This document shows positions 17,351 through 26,106 of a stretch of 64,000 nt of DNA, one piece after another. Source of the DNA: an uncultured Desulfobacteraceae bacterium (GTDB lineage: Bacteria > Desulfobacterota > Desulfobacteria > Desulfobacterales > UBA5852); NCBI GenBank assembly GCA_913060875.1, contig CAJXSL010000005.1, forward strand, positions 186,001 through 250,000. Direction: 5' to 3'. Below the pieces are notes generated by a model, which worked only from the letters and a program-made list of their open reading frames with translations, ran no database searches and was not told where the DNA came from. The first letter of the stretch is position 1. The number at the start of each line of letters is the position of its first letter. Both the position numbers and the translations under genes were made by a program.

Positions 17351-18519
17351 GCCGCCGCCTCCCCTGACCGGGCCCTGCCCGGACCGGCAAAGCGGGGTGC
17401 CAGGGCCAATGCCACCAGGCCGGGCAGAAGCAGCAGACCAAGTGCTGCCAGCTGGGGTATGGCCATTTCCACCGGAGCACCGTAATTGGCCTGGCTGATC
17501 TGGATCTCGATGTAATGGCATATCGGTATGAGGCTGCGCCAGATCCTGGCCGCCAGGGGCATGTCCGAGACCGGGAAGGTTACACCCATAAACGCCAGCG
17601 CCGATGCCACAAGGACGACGGCAATGCTGATGCTGCGGGCCGCGTCCCGGGTAAGGAGAAAGATCAAACAGGCGGCGCCGGTGCTGGCCCAGGCGGTCAT
17701 CAACTGGGCGACCAGGAGAAGCGACCAGTCTCCGTGCATGGGCCAGCCGAGCCCGCCATACATAACCGTGAGGGAAAAAAGGCCATGGAGCCAGAACAGG
17801 GCGGTCAAAAACACCATCTTGGCCAGCAAGGCGCGCACGGGGGTGCCGCCCAGCCATCCTGACAACGTGTGCTTGCGATGCACCGCCGACAGGGAGAGAA
17901 TGGGCCCTATCCCCATCATCATCTGCCAGATGGCGGGAAGGATGGCGGAAACGAGAAACTGGGTGTAATTTTTGGCCGCGTTGAAAAGGGGCACGGTTTG
18001 GTTGGCGACTGGCAGCGCGGCGGAAAGGGCCCCATCGAGCACCGGTGTGACCGAAGCCAGGTTCCACACCGTCTCCACCGTGGCGGTGTAGGTCCCCTGG
18101 GCTTGCAGAACGGCGGCATTGATCACCTTTTGGGTCAGCAGGAACTGACCGTTGGAAAAAACGGTGACCCGGGGCGGTCGCCCGCGCAGGGTTTGTTCCT
18201 CAAGTCCCCGGGGCAGTATCACCAGGCCGTAGATATGACCGGCCTTGAGGGCTGATATGGCCTGGGGTACCGCAAGAAACGTGTCGTCCATTTTCAGGGA
18301 CGGACTGGCCTCGAAATGCCTGACAAGGGCGCGTGACGTCCTGCTTTTGTCCAGATCGACCACGCCAACGGGGAGTTCGGTGGCGATGCCCTGGGAAAAG
18401 ATCCACCACATGGTGAAAGCGAGGAGCAATGGCACCCAGGTCACCAGGGACAGCAGCCAGGGATCGCCCACGAGGTCGTCGACTTCCCGGCGCAGCAGAT
18501 GGGTGGAAGATGGTTTCAT
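17347..18519 (-). CDS. ABC-2 type transporter permease
   Basis: A 390-residue paralogue of the downstream permease with the same layout: N-terminal helix (about 22-42, SLVTWVPLLLAFTMWWIF), periplasmic domain carrying GVVDLDKSRTSRALVRHF, and a C-terminal bundle including LIFLLTRDAARS and the VTFPVSDMPLAARIW signature. The two permeases probably form the membrane heterodimer of an exporter together with the HlyD-like adaptor and TolC-like channel. It overlaps the downstream start by 4 nt and its own start touches the stop of the adaptor gene. Confidence 0.88.
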   Translation of the reverse strand: MKPSSTHLLRREVDDLVGDPWLLSLVTWVPLLLAFTMWWIFSQGIATELPVGVVDLDKSRTSRALVRHFEASPSLKMDDTFLAVPQAISALKAGHIYGLVILPRGLEEQTLRGRPPRVTVFSNGQFLLTQKVINAAVLQAQGTYTATVETVWNLASVTPVLDGALSAALPVANQTVPLFNAAKNYTQFLVSAILPAIWQMMMGIGPILSLSAVHRKHTLSGWLGGTPVRALLAKMVFLTALFWLHGLFSLTVMYGGLGWPMHGDWSLLLVAQLMTAWASTGAACLIFLLTRDAARSISIAVVLVASALAFMGVTFPVSDMPLAARIWRSLIPICHYIEIQISQANYGAPVEMAIPQLAALGLLLLPGLVALALAPRFAGPGRARSGEAAA

Positions 18520-19496
18520 CAGTTCTCGATCAGTATGCTCATGCCCGCCCGCAAGTTTGCGATGGCGGTCACCGGCCGGGCCTCGATCTCGAAGCTGCGC
18601 ATGTCGAAACCGGCATCGCTGGTGGTGGCCCGCCAGGTAGCGAAATCCCCCATCACGGCGACGTGGTCGACCCGGAAACGATACCGCTTTTCACCGAGCG
18701 CCGGAATGCGTGCGGTAAATTCCGTTCCTTTGGTAAATTCGGATAGCCGATCCTCACGGATGTGGAAGACGGCCCATGCATCGTTGATATCCATGATCGT
18801 GACCACCGGAAATCCCTGGGGGGCCAACTCGCCGCTGCGCAACAACACCTGGGTCACCTCGCCGTCGTGGGGACTTTTGATGCGCGTGTCGGCGGCATAG
18901 ACTTCAACTTCAGCAACGGTTCCGGCGGCCATACGGGCCTTGCTTTGGGCCGCCTTCTTGGTTTCCTCCCGGGCCCCTTCCAGGGCCAGTTGGTACATTT
19001 GGTAGGCGGCGCTGCTCGCATAGCGCGCCGATTGCCGTTTGGTATGAACCTCATCACGTTCCTGCTCCGGCACGACACCGTCGCGGTAAAGGTTGTCGAC
19101 ACGCTGGAAGGTCTTTTCCATCAGATCGGCTGCGGCCTTGGCCCGCTGCCAATTGTCGCGGGCCGCTGCGATTTCTTGTTTGCGGGCGCCTGTATCGACC
19201 TTTTGGGCCAGCGCTTCCGCTGCCTCCTTGCCTGCCCTGGCCTGTGCCAGCTTGGCATCGATCTCCGGACTGTATAGGGTAAAAATGAGATCGCCCTCGT
19301 TCACCGGGTCTCCTTTGCGTACCAGAACCTGGTCGATCCGGCCGGCGACCTTCGAACTGACACTGTACGCCTGAGCATCGATCTGGCCTTGTATTGCCTC
19401 CGGTTTCGGCTGGTAGGCGTACCAGAACGTGCAGCCGAGCCAGACAACGGCCGTAGCGACCAGGGCGACAATCACGAACCTCCGCACAATACGCAT
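18519..19496 (-). CDS. HlyD/MFP family periplasmic adaptor
   Basis: A 325-residue membrane-fusion protein. N-terminal anchor (about 7-28, FVIVALVATAVVWLGCTFWY), first lipoyl half with AQAYSVSSKVAGRIDQVLV, a long coiled-coil hairpin (about 80-190, rich in A/E/K/Q), second lipoyl half with IKSPHDGEVTQVL, and a beta-barrel. It should bridge the ABC-2 permeases and the TolC-like channel across the periplasm. It overlaps both neighbours by 1 nt, which indicates tight translational coupling. Confidence 0.92.
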   Translation of the reverse strand: MRIVRRFVIVALVATAVVWLGCTFWYAYQPKPEAIQGQIDAQAYSVSSKVAGRIDQVLVRKGDPVNEGDLIFTLYSPEIDAKLAQARAGKEAAEALAQKVDTGARKQEIAAARDNWQRAKAAADLMEKTFQRVDNLYRDGVVPEQERDEVHTKRQSARYASSAAYQMYQLALEGAREETKKAAQSKARMAAGTVAEVEVYAADTRIKSPHDGEVTQVLLRSGELAPQGFPVVTIMDINDAWAVFHIREDRLSEFTKGTEFTARIPALGEKRYRFRVDHVAVMGDFATWRATTSDAGFDMRSFEIEARPVTAIANLRAGMSILIEN

Positions 19497-20953
19497 CAGC
19501 GCTCCTCGATTCCCTTTTCGTTTTGATAGGTAAAAAAAGCCTCGGGCCTGTCGCCGACCGCAAGCAACTTGGCAAGTCCGACGACATAACGGTACACCGC
19601 CGCCGCACGCTGGGTCTCGACGCCGGCGCGAAACAGTTCCGCGTCCACCACATCGAGTGAGGTGGCGAGTCCCTGACCGAAGGCCTTACCCCGAAGCTGC
19701 ATGTTTTCCTCGGCCAATTGGCGGCTGGAGCGCAGTCCTTCAAACTCCTCCAGCGCCTGCAGGACCTGGCGGTACGTCTTCTCCACCAGGACAGTGAGAT
19801 CGTTTTCCGCCTGCCTGTGCAGGTGATCGATCCGCTTTATGGCAATTTCTGCGGCCTGCAATTTACTACCGCGGCCGGAACGGTCCACCAGCGGTACACT
19901 GACCCCCACACCGACAAGCCAATCCGGCACAAGCTCGGACACCAGGTCGTCCTCCTCATAGACACGGTAGTTGCCGAACAGGGCGACGGTAGGGAAAAAC
20001 TTGCCTTTCTCCATCCGGACCACGCCCTCGGCCTGTTGTTTCTTGGTATCGAGCAGATCCAGTCCCGGATAATGGGCCAGGGTTTCGCCAACAAACGCTT
20101 CGAGCTCCGGCAGCGAATCGGCCAGGAACAGTTTGTCCGTGGGCATGACCGGCACCGGCGACCTCAAAATTTTGGCGAGGGCGACGCGGGCAATTTCAAG
20201 GTCACGCTGGGCTTTTTTCCGCTCAACAACCGCTTTATCGAAGGAAACCTCCGACTGCATGCGCTCCACCCGGGCGATCTGGCCCTGCTGTTCGAGCCGA
20301 ACGGCCTGATCCCGGTGGTGCTTGAGACCCGCTTCGACCGCCTGTCGGGTTTCCAGCACTCGGGCGGCCAGCACAGCGCCGAAATAGTAGTGGACCAGGT
20401 GCTCGAACTGCTTCAGGGATTCAAGGCGCAGGTCCTGTCGACGCTCACCCACCGCGGCGGCCGCGATATCCTGGGCAGCGTTTATCCGGCCCCCGGTAAA
20501 AACCGGCCAGGTGGCCGTAAGGGAACTGTCCAGATTGCGGCGTTCGGCAATGGTCGTGGTGAGCCCGGCGTTGAGTTGGGCCGAAGACAACCCATAGGAA
20601 GCAGCCAGCTGGCTTATGATCTGTGCGGCCTCTCCGCCGGCTTCCATGCTGTCAAGGAGGTCATCCGGAGAGAGTTGAACCGCGTCGTCAAGATAGATAT
20701 AGTTGGCCGAAAGCGAAACCGCGGGCAGGTAAAGCGCGCGGGCCCCTTTTTGTTGATGCTCGGCTTCCTGCACTTTGGCGCGGGCCGCAAGGATTCCGTC
20801 GTTTTCAGTTTCAAGTAAATGCCAGGCCTGGGCAAACGACAGGTGGGTCGCGCCATTCGCGCGGCTGCTGTGAGCTATACCACTCATGACCAGCACAAGA
20901 ATCAAAGCGGTCAACGCAACAACTGGCGACCTGCCGAAATGGGCGGTCTTCAT
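19496..20953 (-). CDS. TolC-like outer membrane efflux protein
   Basis: A 485-residue outer-membrane factor. Signal peptide (about 1-33, ending RANGATH), then the duplicated OEP helical repeats: ALYLPAVSLSANYIYLDD in the first half and KFFPTVALFGNYRVYEEDD in the second, each leading to a beta-strand. The length suits a TolC trimer subunit. The ATG overlaps the stop of the small upstream gene (ATGA), so translation is coupled to it. It provides the outer-membrane exit of the exporter. Confidence 0.92.
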   Translation of the reverse strand: MKTAHFGRSPVVALTALILVLVMSGIAHSSRANGATHLSFAQAWHLLETENDGILAARAKVQEAEHQQKGARALYLPAVSLSANYIYLDDAVQLSPDDLLDSMEAGGEAAQIISQLAASYGLSSAQLNAGLTTTIAERRNLDSSLTATWPVFTGGRINAAQDIAAAAVGERRQDLRLESLKQFEHLVHYYFGAVLAARVLETRQAVEAGLKHHRDQAVRLEQQGQIARVERMQSEVSFDKAVVERKKAQRDLEIARVALAKILRSPVPVMPTDKLFLADSLPELEAFVGETLAHYPGLDLLDTKKQQAEGVVRMEKGKFFPTVALFGNYRVYEEDDLVSELVPDWLVGVGVSVPLVDRSGRGSKLQAAEIAIKRIDHLHRQAENDLTVLVEKTYRQVLQALEEFEGLRSSRQLAEENMQLRGKAFGQGLATSLDVVDAELFRAGVETQRAAAVYRYVVGLAKLLAVGDRPEAFFTYQNEKGIEER

Positions 20954-21336
20954 AACAAGTCATCCTTATCCCCGGGAAGCTGGCCATCCACACCCGATAA
21001 TTGCGTTCGCACGCCATCCCCCTTCTCCGGGTTTGCAATACCGTTTGGGGCTTGGATGTTTGCGGCCAGCGTCCATACGGAATGGTTGATCTGACCGAAT
21101 TCCGAAAAGGCAGCAGCCAATTGCAGGCCCAGCGGACTTTTCGCCGCGTCGGTTCCACGGCTTGGCCAGACGATGTGGATGCTCAAATCGTTTCCAATGT
21201 GACGGTTCTGGAAAAGTACGATGTTCTCCGCCGCGGCATTCCCCTCCGGTGGCAGAAGGTTTTGAAAGGCCGTCATGGCTTCGTTTCTTTCTTTTGTAGA
21301 GTGGGACCTAAGGTGTATGATCTCGAGCCAATCCAT
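20950..21336 (-). CDS. Conserved-looking small protein, first gene of the efflux operon
   Basis: A 128-residue soluble protein without signal peptide. It opens MDWLEIIHLRSHS and has a central NDLSIHIVW followed by KSPLGLQLAAAFSEFGQINHS. I do not recognise a named domain, but the pattern looks like a compact alpha/beta protein rather than a random frame. The ATG at 21336 has GAGGG upstream, and the stop overlaps the TolC-like start by 4 nt. It therefore appears to be the promoter-proximal gene of the exporter operon, about 40 nt downstream of the predicted sigma-54 start site. Confidence 0.65.
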   Translation of the reverse strand: MDWLEIIHLRSHSTKERNEAMTAFQNLLPPEGNAAAENIVLFQNRHIGNDLSIHIVWPSRGTDAAKSPLGLQLAAAFSEFGQINHSVWTLAANIQAPNGIANPEKGDGVRTQLSGVDGQLPGDKDDLL

Positions 21337-21388
21337 GATGCCCTCGTTTTCGAGCCCGTAAAGAGGTTATTCGTTTCTAATGGAACAG

Positions 21389-21404
21389 AGCCAGAATCGT
21401 ACCA
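21389..21404 (-). promoter_or_regulatory. Sigma-54 promoter of the efflux operon
   Basis: On the minus strand 21404-21389 reads TGGTACGATTCTGGCT, against consensus TGGCACG-N4-TTGCW. It has invariant GG and GC separated by exactly 10 nt and differs from the consensus at only two defined positions. Start site predicted near 21378, about 42 nt before the first gene. Confidence 0.75.
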
Positions 21405-21458
21405 GAAATTTTTTATAAATATATCAATGCCATATAAAATCATCATCCACTTACTACC

Positions 21459-21486
21459 AAATAAAACAGTTTTGCCTGTTTTATTT
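21459..21486. promoter_or_regulatory. Palindromic enhancer-like site (UAS) for the sigma-54 activator
   Basis: AAATAAAACAG (21459-21469) and CTGTTTTATTT (21476-21486) are perfect 11-bp inverted repeats with a 6-nt spacer. The centre is about 95 bp upstream of the predicted sigma-54 start, typical of an activator binding site. It could also fold as a hairpin. Confidence 0.55.
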
Positions 21487-21548
21487 GAAAGTTTATTGCA
21501 ATTTTCTTTTAAATATGACAGTCGTAAAAAAATGAAGACTGGGGGGGT

Positions 21549-21640
21549 TACCCGGATATTGAACGTGTTCGCGATGTTCATTGGCAAGTCCCTGATAACG
21601 CGACCAATGAGCATCGCGGGCGTGCCCGCAGGGTGAAATG
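21549..21640. repeat. MITE/REP-like palindromic element, copy A
   Basis: The left end begins TTACCCGGATATTGAACG, and the right end read in reverse begins AACCCGAACATTTCAC. The core GCGATGTTCATTGG (21571-21584) pairs with CCAATGAGCATCGC (21604-21617) over 14 bp with one G-U. Related copies lie at 36296-36428 and 40428-40458. Confidence 0.6.
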
Positions 21641-21672
21641 TTCGGGTTGACGTGCACTCGTCAAAGGAGGCG

Positions 21673-23229
21673 ATGGTGGTGGACGAGAACGAATTTTTTC
21701 GGCAGGCCACCCTGCGGATTTCCGGCGGACTTGACATCGAGGCCGCCATGGCGCGGTGCATGGACTATCTGAAGCGGTTCATGCCCGTGTCCGGCATGCT
21801 CTTCGGTCTCTATGAACCGGAGCTGAACGTGGGCCGCATGCTGGCCTCGGTTTGGCTGTCCCGGCTTCCCAAGCCGGCGGAAACCATTGCGTTTCCCAGT
21901 GAATTCTGGGGGTGGATAAAGCAACGGTGGGCCCGGGAGCCGCAGGTCCGCATCATCAACGATGTCGCGGCGGAAGATCCCATCCGCCGGCGAATCTTTT
22001 CGAAAATCTTTCCCGAAGGCATGTCCCACCTGATCATGGACATCGCGCTGGAGTCCAAACGAATCGGGGTGCTGGAATTGTGTGCCGAGGGACGCGACCA
22101 GTATCGGCAAAGGCATGCCGACCTCTTTGCCCTGCTCCACGATCCGTTTGCCATCGCGTTTTCCAACATCCTGCAGCACCGGGAGGTCCTGCGGCTGACG
22201 GATATGCTGGCCGACGACAACCGCTACTTGCGCCGACAGATGGCGGCGATGACCGGGGACACCATTATCGGCGCCGATTTCGGACTGCGCAGCGTGATGG
22301 CAATGGTGCAACAGGTGGCGCCCCTGGACAGCCCGGTACTGCTCATGGGCGAGACCGGCACCGGCAAGGAGGTGATCGCCAACGCCATTCACTTCTCTTC
22401 GGCGCGAAAGGATCACCCCTATATCCGGGTCAATTGCGGCGCGATCCCGGAAAATCTGGTGGACAGCGAACTCTTCGGACACGAAAAGGGCGCCTTCACG
22501 GGCGCCATTGCCCGCAAGCGCGGCCGCTTCGAACGCGCCCACACCGGGACCATCTTCCTCGACGAGGTGGGGGAGCTGCCCCCGGCAGCGCAAGTGCGGC
22601 TCCTCAGGGTGCTGCAGCAGCGGGAAATCGAACGGGTGGGCGGCACCGACGTCATCCCCGTGGATGTTCGCATCATCAGCGCCACTCACCGGAATCTGGA
22701 GGCAATGGTGCGCGACGGCAAATTCCGGGAGGATCTGTGGTTCCGCCTCAACGTATTTCCCATCATGATCCCGCCGCTGCGCCAGCGCATCGACGACATC
22801 CCGGCCCTGGTAAGCCACTTCATCGAATTGAAGTCCAAGGAACTGAAGATGGGAAGCCTGCCCAGCGTTCCCCAGGGCGAACTGGAACGGCTGCAGCAGC
22901 ATGACTGGCCCGGCAATGTCCGGGAGCTGGAAAACGTGGTGGAACGCGCCATGATTCAAAGCCAGACCGGCCGGAACCGCGGGGTGCTGGTCTTCCAGGG
23001 CCTGGCCGGCCCGGCCGGAGAACCGCCGATGACGAACGGAGGCCGGTCGGATTTACCCCTCGCTCCCCTGGATGAAATGATCGCCGCCCATATCCGCAAG
23101 GCGCTGGTCCAGACCGGCGGCAAGGTGGAGGGCGAAAAGGGGGCCGCCCGGCTGCTGGGGCTGCACCCGAGCACCCTGCGCGGCCGCATGAAAAAGCTTG
23201 GCATACCCTACGGCCGCCGGAGCAAATAA
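21673..23229 (+). CDS. Sigma-54-dependent transcriptional activator (GAF-AAA-HTH)
   Basis: A 518-residue enhancer-binding protein. An N-terminal GAF-like sensory domain (about 15-170) is followed by the AAA+ domain with Walker A GETGTGKE, the sigma-54 contact loop GAFTGA and Walker B GTIFLDEVGELP, and a Fis-type C-terminal HTH (AARLLGLHPSTLRGRMKKLG). ATG 21673 has AAAGGAGG directly upstream; the frame open to 21652 is rejected. It is divergent from the exporter operon, whose promoter matches sigma-54, so it is the probable activator. The GAF input suggests a small-molecule signal rather than phosphorylation; no receiver domain is present. Confidence 0.93.
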   Translation: MVVDENEFFRQATLRISGGLDIEAAMARCMDYLKRFMPVSGMLFGLYEPELNVGRMLASVWLSRLPKPAETIAFPSEFWGWIKQRWAREPQVRIINDVAAEDPIRRRIFSKIFPEGMSHLIMDIALESKRIGVLELCAEGRDQYRQRHADLFALLHDPFAIAFSNILQHREVLRLTDMLADDNRYLRRQMAAMTGDTIIGADFGLRSVMAMVQQVAPLDSPVLLMGETGTGKEVIANAIHFSSARKDHPYIRVNCGAIPENLVDSELFGHEKGAFTGAIARKRGRFERAHTGTIFLDEVGELPPAAQVRLLRVLQQREIERVGGTDVIPVDVRIISATHRNLEAMVRDGKFREDLWFRLNVFPIMIPPLRQRIDDIPALVSHFIELKSKELKMGSLPSVPQGELERLQQHDWPGNVRELENVVERAMIQSQTGRNRGVLVFQGLAGPAGEPPMTNGGRSDLPLAPLDEMIAAHIRKALVQTGGKVEGEKGAARLLGLHPSTLRGRMKKLGIPYGRRSK

Positions 23230-23415
23230 TTTTAGGGCCTCTGGCACACCGACAAAATTATGGGGTGCGTGACTTGTAGCGCCACGTTTCCAGCTTTAAA
23301 TTGATCCATGCAGATAGACCTGGTACCGCAGAGCAATCGTCGTTTCACCGATGGCATCCGCCTCACCATTGGAATCACACGTGCCATAAACTCCTGACTA
23401 TCAAGGAATACTCCC

Positions 23416-25911
23416 ATGATTACCGTTGCAACAGGCCAGGCCGAAGGCATTGAAACCCGTGCGGTGATCCAGTCCGTCTTATCGCAATGCCAAAACCAGC
23501 TCGGCGGTGTGACGCCCCAGGCCGGGGTCGTCCTGGCCGGGGGCAATTTCGACCATCAGCGCATGCTGGACGCTATCCACCGCCACTACCCGGAGATCGA
23601 ACTGGTGGGATGCACAACGGCCGGCGATTTCTCGAATCGTCTGGGGTTCAGCGATGATTCCATCAGCCTGATGCTGTTTCATGCCGATGACGTGGAGATC
23701 CATGCCGGCGTCGGCCGCAACCTGACCCAGGACCCGAAAGGGGCGGTCCAGTCGGCCGTGGCCCAGGCACGCAGCAAACTGTCCACGGAACCGAAGTTTG
23801 GCCTGGCCTTTCCGGACGGCTATGACAAACGCTTCGACCCCTTGATGGAAATCCTCAGTCAGGAACTGGGGATCGAATGCCCGGTCTTCGGGGCGGCAGC
23901 CGGGATGCAATGGACCGAAGAGCAGAAGATTTTGCAGTTCTACAAAAACGAGGTTCTGGAAGATGCCCTGCCGATCCTGCTCTGGGCCGGGCCGGTGGAA
24001 TATGCCTTTGCCATTGCCAACAGCTGGAAACCGGTGGGCAAAAAGATGCCCGTTACCGCATCCACCGACCGCACGGTCCAGCGCATCGGCGACATGGCGG
24101 CGGTCGATTTTTACCGCTATTACCTCGGGGATCATACCGAGCCGGCCCGGGAATTCATCCTTGCGGTCTATGAAGACGGCAGGGACCACGCCTACCTGCG
24201 GGCCCCCATCGTCTACAACCCGGATGCCAGCATCACTTTCACCGAATCCGTCCCCCAGGGTGCGACCGTGCAATTGACCGAGGCCATCCGTGAAGTCATC
24301 ATCGATGATACCCGGCGTACGGCCGAATCCCTTATCCGGGGCATTCCCTTCCAGCCCCGGTTTGGCATGGCCTTCTCCTGCGCTTTTCGCAAAGAAATCC
24401 TGGGAACCCGCACCCAGGAGGAACTGCAGATCCTGAAGGATGTTCTTCCTCCCGGACTGCCCCTGAACGGATTCTACAGCTTCGGCGAGATCGCCCCCCT
24501 CGAGCGCCACCAGCCCACGCGGTTTCACGGTGCCACGCTGATCACTCTGCTGGTCGGTCAGAAGGCGAGCCTGTCTCCGCCTGAGATGGCGCGCATCGAC
24601 GATAAGGCTGACCTTGCCCATGGCTCACCAGAAGCCTTGGGGTCGGATCAGCTCCTGCGGGAGAATGACTATCTGCAACACAAACTCAAACGCTCTGAAG
24701 CCTATCGCAGGCGCATCGAGGATCTGAAAGACTTCAATGCGGCCATGCATCGCACCATTCTCCAGGAGGTCGAAGAGGCCCGTATCGAAATTCTTAAAAA
24801 GGATGCCGATATCCGCAAGAGCGAGGAGAAGTACCGCCGCATCGTGGAGACGGCCGGGGAAGGCTTCGTGCTCATGGATGAACGCATGCGCATCGTGGAT
24901 GTCAACGAGGCCTACTGCCGGATGGTGGGCTACCCCCGGGAAGAAATCCTTGGCAGGACACCGCTGGATTTCACTTCCGAGGAATACCGTCAGATCCTGT
25001 GGGCCAACCGCGACAAGCTGATGGGGCAGGAATACCGGAAGATTGAAAACGTTGTGGTGAAGAAAAACGGACGCCAGGTGCCGGTGCTGATTCATGGCAA
25101 CCGGCTGCGGGACGACGCAGGGAAGGTCATCGGCAATATGGCCTTCGTGACGGATATGAGCGAACACAAAAAAGCGCTGGTCCTGGCGGGGGAGGTTCAG
25201 AAAAGCCTGCTCCCCCAGCAGAACCCGCGCATACCGGGGTTCGATGTGGCCGGCCGCAATGTGTCATGCGATGAAATCGGCGGCGACTATTTCGATTTTT
25301 TCTGGCACCGGGAGCACCCCCGGAACCCCTTCAGCCTCGTGGTCGGGGACATTACCGGGCACGGTGTGGACTCGGCCCTGCTCATGTCTTCGGCCCGCTC
25401 GTACCTGCGGATACGGGCCTCGCAGCCCGGGACGGTATCCGAAATTGTTTCCGCCATGAACGTGCAGCTGGCCCAGGATGTACTGGACAGCGGCCGATTC
25501 ATGACCCTGTTCTACCTCACCGTGGACCCGGCGGCCGACACCCTCCACTGGGTCCGGGCCGGACATGATCCCGCCCTCCTTTACAGTCCCGACCGGGATG
25601 CCTTCGAAGAGCTGGACGGACCGGGCATCGCCCTGGGTGTCGACGCCACGTACGCCTTCGAGGAAAACAGCAAGACGGGACTCAGGGACGGGCAGCTCAT
25701 CGCCATCGGCACCGACGGCATCTGGGAGGCCACCAGCAAGGATGGCCGAATGTTCGGAAAGAATCGGTTCCGTGAAATTTTGCGCCGGCACGCAGCCGCA
25801 GGGGCCGATGACATTCTCAGTGCCGTCTATGACGATCTGAAAGCATTTACCGCCGGCCGAAAATCCGATGATGACATCACATTGGTGATCTTGAAAATAA
25901 ACCGCCGATAG
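23416..25911 (+). CDS. FIST-PAS-PP2C (SpoIIE) signalling protein
   Basis: An 831-residue cytoplasmic sensor phosphatase. FIST_N (about 1-215, with GVVLAGGNFDHQRM and ELVGCTTAGDFS) and FIST_C (about 230-375, ending LPLNGFYSFGEIAP) form a ligand-sensing module often linked to small-molecule sensing. A short coiled coil (about 415-470) leads to a PAS domain (about 472-581) and a SpoIIE-type PP2C domain (about 600-831) with IGGDYFDFF, GDITGHGVDSALLM and the C-terminal DDITLVIL. Its substrate is likely a phosphorylated STAS antagonist. No membrane helix. The combination of FIST with PAS and PP2C in one chain is uncommon. Confidence 0.92.
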   Translation: MITVATGQAEGIETRAVIQSVLSQCQNQLGGVTPQAGVVLAGGNFDHQRMLDAIHRHYPEIELVGCTTAGDFSNRLGFSDDSISLMLFHADDVEIHAGVGRNLTQDPKGAVQSAVAQARSKLSTEPKFGLAFPDGYDKRFDPLMEILSQELGIECPVFGAAAGMQWTEEQKILQFYKNEVLEDALPILLWAGPVEYAFAIANSWKPVGKKMPVTASTDRTVQRIGDMAAVDFYRYYLGDHTEPAREFILAVYEDGRDHAYLRAPIVYNPDASITFTESVPQGATVQLTEAIREVIIDDTRRTAESLIRGIPFQPRFGMAFSCAFRKEILGTRTQEELQILKDVLPPGLPLNGFYSFGEIAPLERHQPTRFHGATLITLLVGQKASLSPPEMARIDDKADLAHGSPEALGSDQLLRENDYLQHKLKRSEAYRRRIEDLKDFNAAMHRTILQEVEEARIEILKKDADIRKSEEKYRRIVETAGEGFVLMDERMRIVDVNEAYCRMVGYPREEILGRTPLDFTSEEYRQILWANRDKLMGQEYRKIENVVVKKNGRQVPVLIHGNRLRDDAGKVIGNMAFVTDMSEHKKALVLAGEVQKSLLPQQNPRIPGFDVAGRNVSCDEIGGDYFDFFWHREHPRNPFSLVVGDITGHGVDSALLMSSARSYLRIRASQPGTVSEIVSAMNVQLAQDVLDSGRFMTLFYLTVDPAADTLHWVRAGHDPALLYSPDRDAFEELDGPGIALGVDATYAFEENSKTGLRDGQLIAIGTDGIWEATSKDGRMFGKNRFREILRRHAAAGADDILSAVYDDLKAFTAGRKSDDDITLVILKINRR

Positions 25912-25917
25912 TAAAGC

Positions 25918-26106
25918 TCATTCCTCGAACAGAATCCGGTGATCCACCAGGTTCATGCGCTTGATCCTACCGCGGACGACGCGCTGGTCGCCAAAAATAC
26001 CCATCAGGCGATACCCGCCTTCTTCGTCAGGTTCGATGATATCGACCGCCTCCATGAGCAGCGTCTCTTCTCCGTCTTTGACCAAATAGGCATTGGCTTC
26101 ACACAT
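25918..26106 (-). CDS. CooT-family nickel-binding protein
   Basis: A 62-residue protein that matches CooT: N-terminal MCEANAYL with Cys2, the acidic middle VDIIEPDEEGG and the C-terminal GRIKRMNLVDHRILFEE. CooT dimers bind one Ni(II) through Cys2 and are linked to carbon monoxide dehydrogenase maturation in Rhodospirillum. The start overlaps the 3' end of the DUF3842 gene by 8 nt, which supports a two-gene operon. No CODH gene is in the window. Confidence 0.85.
   Translation of the reverse strand: MCEANAYLVKDGEETLLMEAVDIIEPDEEGGYRLMGIFGDQRVVRGRIKRMNLVDHRILFEE

Noticed and set aside
16205-18067. 620-codon leftward frame covering both permease genes
   Set aside because: Only the part after 17350 reads as an ABC-2 permease. 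The upstream part is out of frame with the second permease, which has its own start and ATGA overlap.
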